This document shows, piece after piece, positions 61,201 to 64,000 of a stretch of DNA of 64,000 nt. The translations under genes and the position numbers were made by a program. The DNA lies in NCBI GenBank assembly GCA_963704535.1, contig OY969916.1, positions 10,230,001 to 10,294,000 of the forward strand, read 5' to 3'. The notes below the pieces were generated by a model. That model searched no databases, was not told where the DNA came from, and worked only from the letters and a program-made list of their open reading frames with translations. The first letter of the stretch is position 1; every line of letters starts with the position of its first letter. This stretch comes from G963704535 sp963704535. Lineage in GTDB: Bacteria; Chloroflexota; Chloroflexia; Chloroflexales; Roseiflexaceae.

Positions 61201-64000
61201 GCCGGGGTTGAAGGTCAGGGTGCCGGTAGCAGTGGTATAGTCGGCAGGCTGGGTCGCCGTGCCGTCGCTTGTGGCGTAATCGACCGTCACAGTGCGACCG
61301 GATGCCGCGCTCAATTCGACCGAAATCGTGCCGGTGCCGACGCCCTCATTCACGCTGTAGCTGGCGGAACTGAAGGCGACCGTGGGCGTGGGGTCGTCGT
61401 CAAGGATGGTCAGAATTGCTACGATTGGTGAGCCAAGCGTGGCGTTGCCGGGGTTGCTGAGAGCCAGGTTGACCGTCTCATTGGCCTCGTCCAGCGTGTC
61501 ATTGGCCAGCGGGATGGTGAAGGTCTTGGTCTGCTCGCCAGGGTTGAATGTCAGCGTGCCGCTCGCGGTGGTGTAGTCGGCCGGTTGGGTGGCCGTGCCG
61601 TCGCCGGTGCCGTAATCGACCGTCACGGTCTGGCCGGATACCGCGTTGAGCGTCAACGTGATGGTGGCGGTGCCGCCGCCCACGTTCTCGTTCACGCTGT
61701 AGGTGGCGGCGCTGAAGGCGACGGTCGGGGCGGCGTCGTCGTCGAGGATCGTCAGCGTCGCGGGGTTAGGCGTGCCGAGCGTGGCGTTGGTTGCGTTGCT
61801 AAGGGTCAGGTTGACCGTCTCGTCGGCCTCGTTCAGCGTGTCGTCGGCCACGGCCACGCTGAAGGTCTTGGTCTGCTGGCCGGGGTTGAAGGTCAACGTG
61901 CCGCTGGTGGCGGTGTAGTCGGTCGGCTGGGTGGCCGTGCCGTTGCTGGTCGCATAATCGACCATCACCGCGCGACCGGACGCCGCGCTGAGGTTGACCG
62001 TGATCGTCGCCGAGCTGGCGCCCTCGCCCACGCTGTAGGTGGCGGAGCTGAAGGCGACCGTCGGCGGGGCATCGTCATTGCGAATCGTGCCTAGCCCCTG
62101 GCCGTCGGCGATCGTCGCATTGCCGGCGGCGCTCAGGTTGACCAGGAAGGTCTCGTCGTCCTCGTAGGTCGTGTCGCCGTTGATGGTCACGGTGATCGTG
62201 CGGGTGATCTGGCCGGCCGGGATGATCAGGGTCTGCGGCGTGATCGCGACATAATCACTCCCGGCGGTGGCTGTGCCGTCGGCGGTGCTGTACTGCACCG
62301 TCACATCCTGGAAGCTTGGTCCTGAGAGCGCGACGTCGAAGACCGCGTTGGTCGTGCCGGCGTTGCCCTCATCGATCGCTACGTCGCTGATCGAGAGCGC
62401 CGGGTCGCTGACTTTGGTGATAAACGCATCTAGGCCGCCGCTGGCGCCGCCGCCGTTGCTGGGCTGGAGCACGCCGGCGGGGACGGTCGTGAAATCGGTC
62501 GAGTAGGTCGAGCCGGCGACATGGTACACGTCATTGAGCATGGCCACGCCATAGGCGGCGTCGTCGCTGCTGCCGCCCAGGTAGAAGCTGGCGACGAGCG
62601 GCCCACCGCCGGACGGGTTCAGCTTGGTGACAAAGGCGTCGGCGCCGCCGTACAGCGGCTGGGCAACCAGAGGCGGCTTGGGGAAGTTGGCCGAGGAGGT
62701 GCTGCCCGCGATCACGGCGCGGCTCGCGGCGTCCACGGCAATGCTATTGCCCTGGTCGGTCAGGGCGCCGCCCAGGTAGGTGCTGTAGATTAGCGCGCTG
62801 CCGGCGGGGTTGAGCTTGGTGACAAAGGCGTCGATGCCGCCGCCATTGGCCGTCTGTAGGGCGCCGGGCGTGGTCGGGAAGCCGCCGGCGCCGGAGGAGC
62901 CGGTCGCGCCAGTGATATATGCCTCGCCGGTGGGCTGGACCGCGATGCTGTTGCCTTCGTCGCCGTTGGTACCGCCCAGGAAGGTGCTGTAGCTGGCGGC
63001 GCCGGCGGCGTTCATTTTGGCGACAAAGGCATCGCGCCCGCCGCCGTTGGTCGCCTGGAGCGCGCCGGGCGTGGTCGGGAAGCCGGCCGCGGCGTAGCCG
63101 GTCACGTAGGCGGCGCCGGCGGCCACGGCGACCCCGCGCGCAGCGTCGTTGCCGTTGCCGCCCATATACGACAGGTAGCCAAGCGTGTAGGCCGAGCCCG
63201 ATCCGTTCAGCCGGGCCACAAAGGCGTCGAAGCCGCCAGCCCAGTTGCCCTGGCCGGTGCCGCCGGATGGGCGCAAGCCATTAGCCTCGGTCGAGCCGGC
63301 GATGTAGATGTTAGTGCCTTCCACGGCGATCCCATTGCTCTCGTCGTCGCCGCCGGTGCTCAGGTAGGTGCCGAACAGCAGCGCGCTGCCGGTCTCATCC
63401 AGTTTGGCCACGAACACGTCGGCGCCGGTGCCGGCGCCGGTGCCGGCCAACGGGGTGCTGGTGGGGAAGTCGCTCGAACGGGTTGAGCCGGTGATATACA
63501 CATCTGGACCTGATCCGCCCCCAGGCCCGATCGCGATGCCGCGGCCAGTATCGTCGCCCGAGCCGCCGATCAGCGTCCGAAACGCGGTGCCGGTGCCGTC
63601 GGGCAGCACCTTGACCACGAATACATCGGAGCGAACCAGCGAACTGCCGGGGACCGTGCCGGGGCTGCCGGGGAAGGTCGTCGATTGGGTGGTGCCGGTG
63701 ACGTAGGTCAGGCCGGCGCCATCGACCGCGACCGCGTAGGCCGCGTCGGCGCCGCTGCCGCCCAGGTAGGTGCTGTACTCCAGCTTGGGGTCGATCGTCA
63801 GCGGCTGGGATGGGTCGTAGGCGCCCACCTCGAAGCCGATCCCGCCGTTCGCGAACAACAGGTAGCGGGCTGCGACAGGGACGCGCCGGCCGCTGATCTC
63901 CTGCCAGGCGATCGGCGCATGCTCGGTCAGGGTGCGGGCGGGGGCCGCGTCGCCGGCCGGGATGGTCAGCAGCAGGCTGCCGGCCTCGTCGAGCCGCGCG
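58213..64000 (-). CDS. giant SBBP/Calx-beta surface protein, 5' end outside the window
   Basis: About 1,929 residues visible; the frame stays open to the window edge and the true start is upstream. Order: a lead-in with AWQEISGRRVPVAARYLLF, seven SBBP-type beta-propeller repeats (YSTYLGGSGADAAYAVAVDG, ending in YVTGTT-like words), nine Calx-beta repeats (VAFSAATYSVNEN ... TVDYGTGDGTA ... LTFNPGEQTKTF ... LTILDDD), a cadherin/VCBS-like domain (DEDQ-type start SPVATADSYTLNEDQALTV), a second such domain, and a CARDB-like domain. DDD motifs bind calcium in this family. Probably secreted and adhesive. No C-terminal anchor is seen. Confidence 0.85.
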   Translation of the reverse strand, partial: ARLDEAGSLLLTIPAGDAAPARTLTEHAPIAWQEISGRRVPVAARYLLFANGGIGFEVGAYDPSQPLTIDPKLEYSTYLGGSGADAAYAVAVDGAGLTYVTGTTQSTTFPGSPGTVPGSSLVRSDVFVVKVLPDGTGTAFRTLIGGSGDDTGRGIAIGPGGGSGPDVYITGSTRSSDFPTSTPLAGTGAGTGADVFVAKLDETGSALLFGTYLSTGGDDESNGIAVEGTNIYIAGSTEANGLRPSGGTGQGNWAGGFDAFVARLNGSGSAYTLGYLSYMGGNGNDAARGVAVAAGAAYVTGYAAAGFPTTPGALQATNGGGRDAFVAKMNAAGAASYSTFLGGTNGDEGNSIAVQPTGEAYITGATGSSGAGGFPTTPGALQTANGGGIDAFVTKLNPAGSALIYSTYLGGALTDQGNSIAVDAASRAVIAGSTSSANFPKPPLVAQPLYGGADAFVTKLNPSGGGPLVASFYLGGSSDDAAYGVAMLNDVYHVAGSTYSTDFTTVPAGVLQPSNGGGASGGLDAFITKVSDPALSISDVAIDEGNAGTTNAVFDVALSGPSFQDVTVQYSTADGTATAGSDYVAITPQTLIIPAGQITRTITVTINGDTTYEDDETFLVNLSAAGNATIADGQGLGTIRNDDAPPTVAFSSATYSVGEGASSATITVNLSAASGRAVMVDYATSNGTATQPTDYTATSGTLTFNPGQQTKTFSVAVADDTLNEADETVNLTLSNATNATLGTPNPATLTILDDDAAPTVAFSAATYSVNENVGGGTATITLTLNAVSGQTVTVDYGTGDGTATQPADYTTASGTLTFNPGEQTKTFTIPLANDTLDEANETVNLALSNPGNATLGSPIVAILTILDDDPTPTVAFSSASYSVNEGVGTGTISVELSAASGRTVTVDYATSDGTATQPADYTTATGTLTFNPGEQSKTFSIPLNNDALDEANESINLALSNASNATLGTPGSAVLNILDDDAAPTVAFSAATTTVAESAGSTTITVTLSSASGQNVTVPLTLAGTATSPSDYTLAPTTITIPAGSTSGTATLTINNDTLDEADETVDLGFSALVGATAGSPATQTVTITDDDAAPTVAFSAATYSANEGAGNATITANLSAPSGQTVTVDYATSDGSATQPGDYTTATGTLTFNPGEQTKTFAFPLTNDTTYELDETLDLALSNATNVMLGTPATATLTILDDDGPVVTFSAATYSTNEIPGTATITVNLSKPVIAGETVTVNYSTSNGTATAGSDYTSASGTLTFNPGEDTKTFTVTVAGDAAYEADETVNLALSITAGDNATLGAPGSATLTILDDDGPTVALTAATYSVAENAGNAGITVSLSAPVVAGRTVTIIYNTSDGTATQPSDYTGVTTGTLTFNPGEQTKTLPVPIINDTTDEVNETLGVTISVPGGSNVTLGTPASATVTIIDNDGPTITVAGVAVTEGHSGTVNAVFSVGLSAASPQPVTVNYATANGTATQPADYATASGTLTFPANSAASQTITIVVKGDKLDEANETFAINLSNAVNGTPSASSIQGTITDDDTSPVATADSYTLNEDQALTVAVGSGLLANDSEADGDPFTAVLATGVSTGTLTLNANGSFTYTPPANYNGVISFTYRARDASGNQSAATTVQITVNPVNDPPTAVNDRLNVTKNSTTNNLNVLANDSMAPDAGEQLTITAVTAASHGNVAVVFGGAGLTYTPQPGYLGPDTFSYTISDGNGGTATATVFLTVGDFKIYLPLLFGPPPVPDLAGSFTLDRSTLEPEKPVKITVTVTNRGEAPASQFWVDFYINPSQPPSGPNQRWDSVCGLKPCYGIAWYVDQTLAPGQSITLTSTADSYAASYTRWPGAFAPGTRDLYLYVDSWNPGVAHGAVLEKDETNNHFEFHGTLLNAADGLPSTGDSAPFDPWFPAATPVRPARLEE

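Overview
The window looks like a high-GC Chloroflexota genome, probably class Chloroflexia (Roseiflexus/Chloroflexus/Kouleothrix side). This rests on gene content, not a search: a fused ADP-forming acyl-CoA synthetase with a GNAT tail, a copper nitrite reductase preceded by an extra cupredoxin domain, many LiaR/NarL and GAF-kinase proteins, Calx-beta/SBBP surface giants, zinc-ribbon micro-proteins and two groESL loci. No rRNA, tRNA or CRISPR array was seen.

Layout. 1-1.0 kb: decayed IS66-like transposase. 1.6-8.5 kb (+): DoxX-like protein, acyl-CoA synthetase-GNAT, NirK, CBS/DRTGG pyrophosphatase (frameshifted). 8.6-14.1 kb: two divergent proteostasis units, doxX-groES-groEL (-) and a small ribbon-helix-helix-like protein plus ftsH (+), facing each other across three GTATATAC operators. 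14.3-20.2 kb: signalling block with receivers, a CheB-CheR-PAS-histidine kinase and its NarL partner. 20.9-23.2 kb: second groES-groEL. 23.6-26.7 kb: SRPBCC, BON, an Asn-substituted receiver, a slipin. 26.7-28.4 kb: complete insertion sequence. 28.8-33.8 kb: HlyIII/PAQR protein, zinc-ribbon and other small proteins, solitary sufB. 33.9-41.5 kb: LiaR/GAF-kinase pair, scpA, HD protein, primary sigma factor, orphan kinase. 43.1-45.5 kb: a sigma-factor/transmembrane/von Willebrand A fusion, the most unusual gene here. 46.5-52.1 kb: pyrF, GIDE protein, BtrH-like/glyoxalase/AHSA1/ArsR cluster. 52.5-58.1 kb: clpB, Uma2 protein, hydrolase, sortase-like-motif protein. 58.2 kb to the end: a giant Calx-beta protein that runs off the window.

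Two themes connect the region. First, proteostasis: two groESL copies, ftsH, clpB and slipin lie within 45 kb, and the first groESL and ftsH appear to share an operator. Second, the intergenic space is full of short palindromic G-rich hairpin elements. Several have terminal inverted repeats and 3-bp TNA target duplications (others TA), which marks them as MITEs of at least five families. Some sit exactly on stop codons and probably act as terminators.

Caution: at least five genes carry frameshifts that one or two 1-nt corrections repair, some in short homopolymers. Uncorrected sequencing error is a serious alternative to true gene decay.
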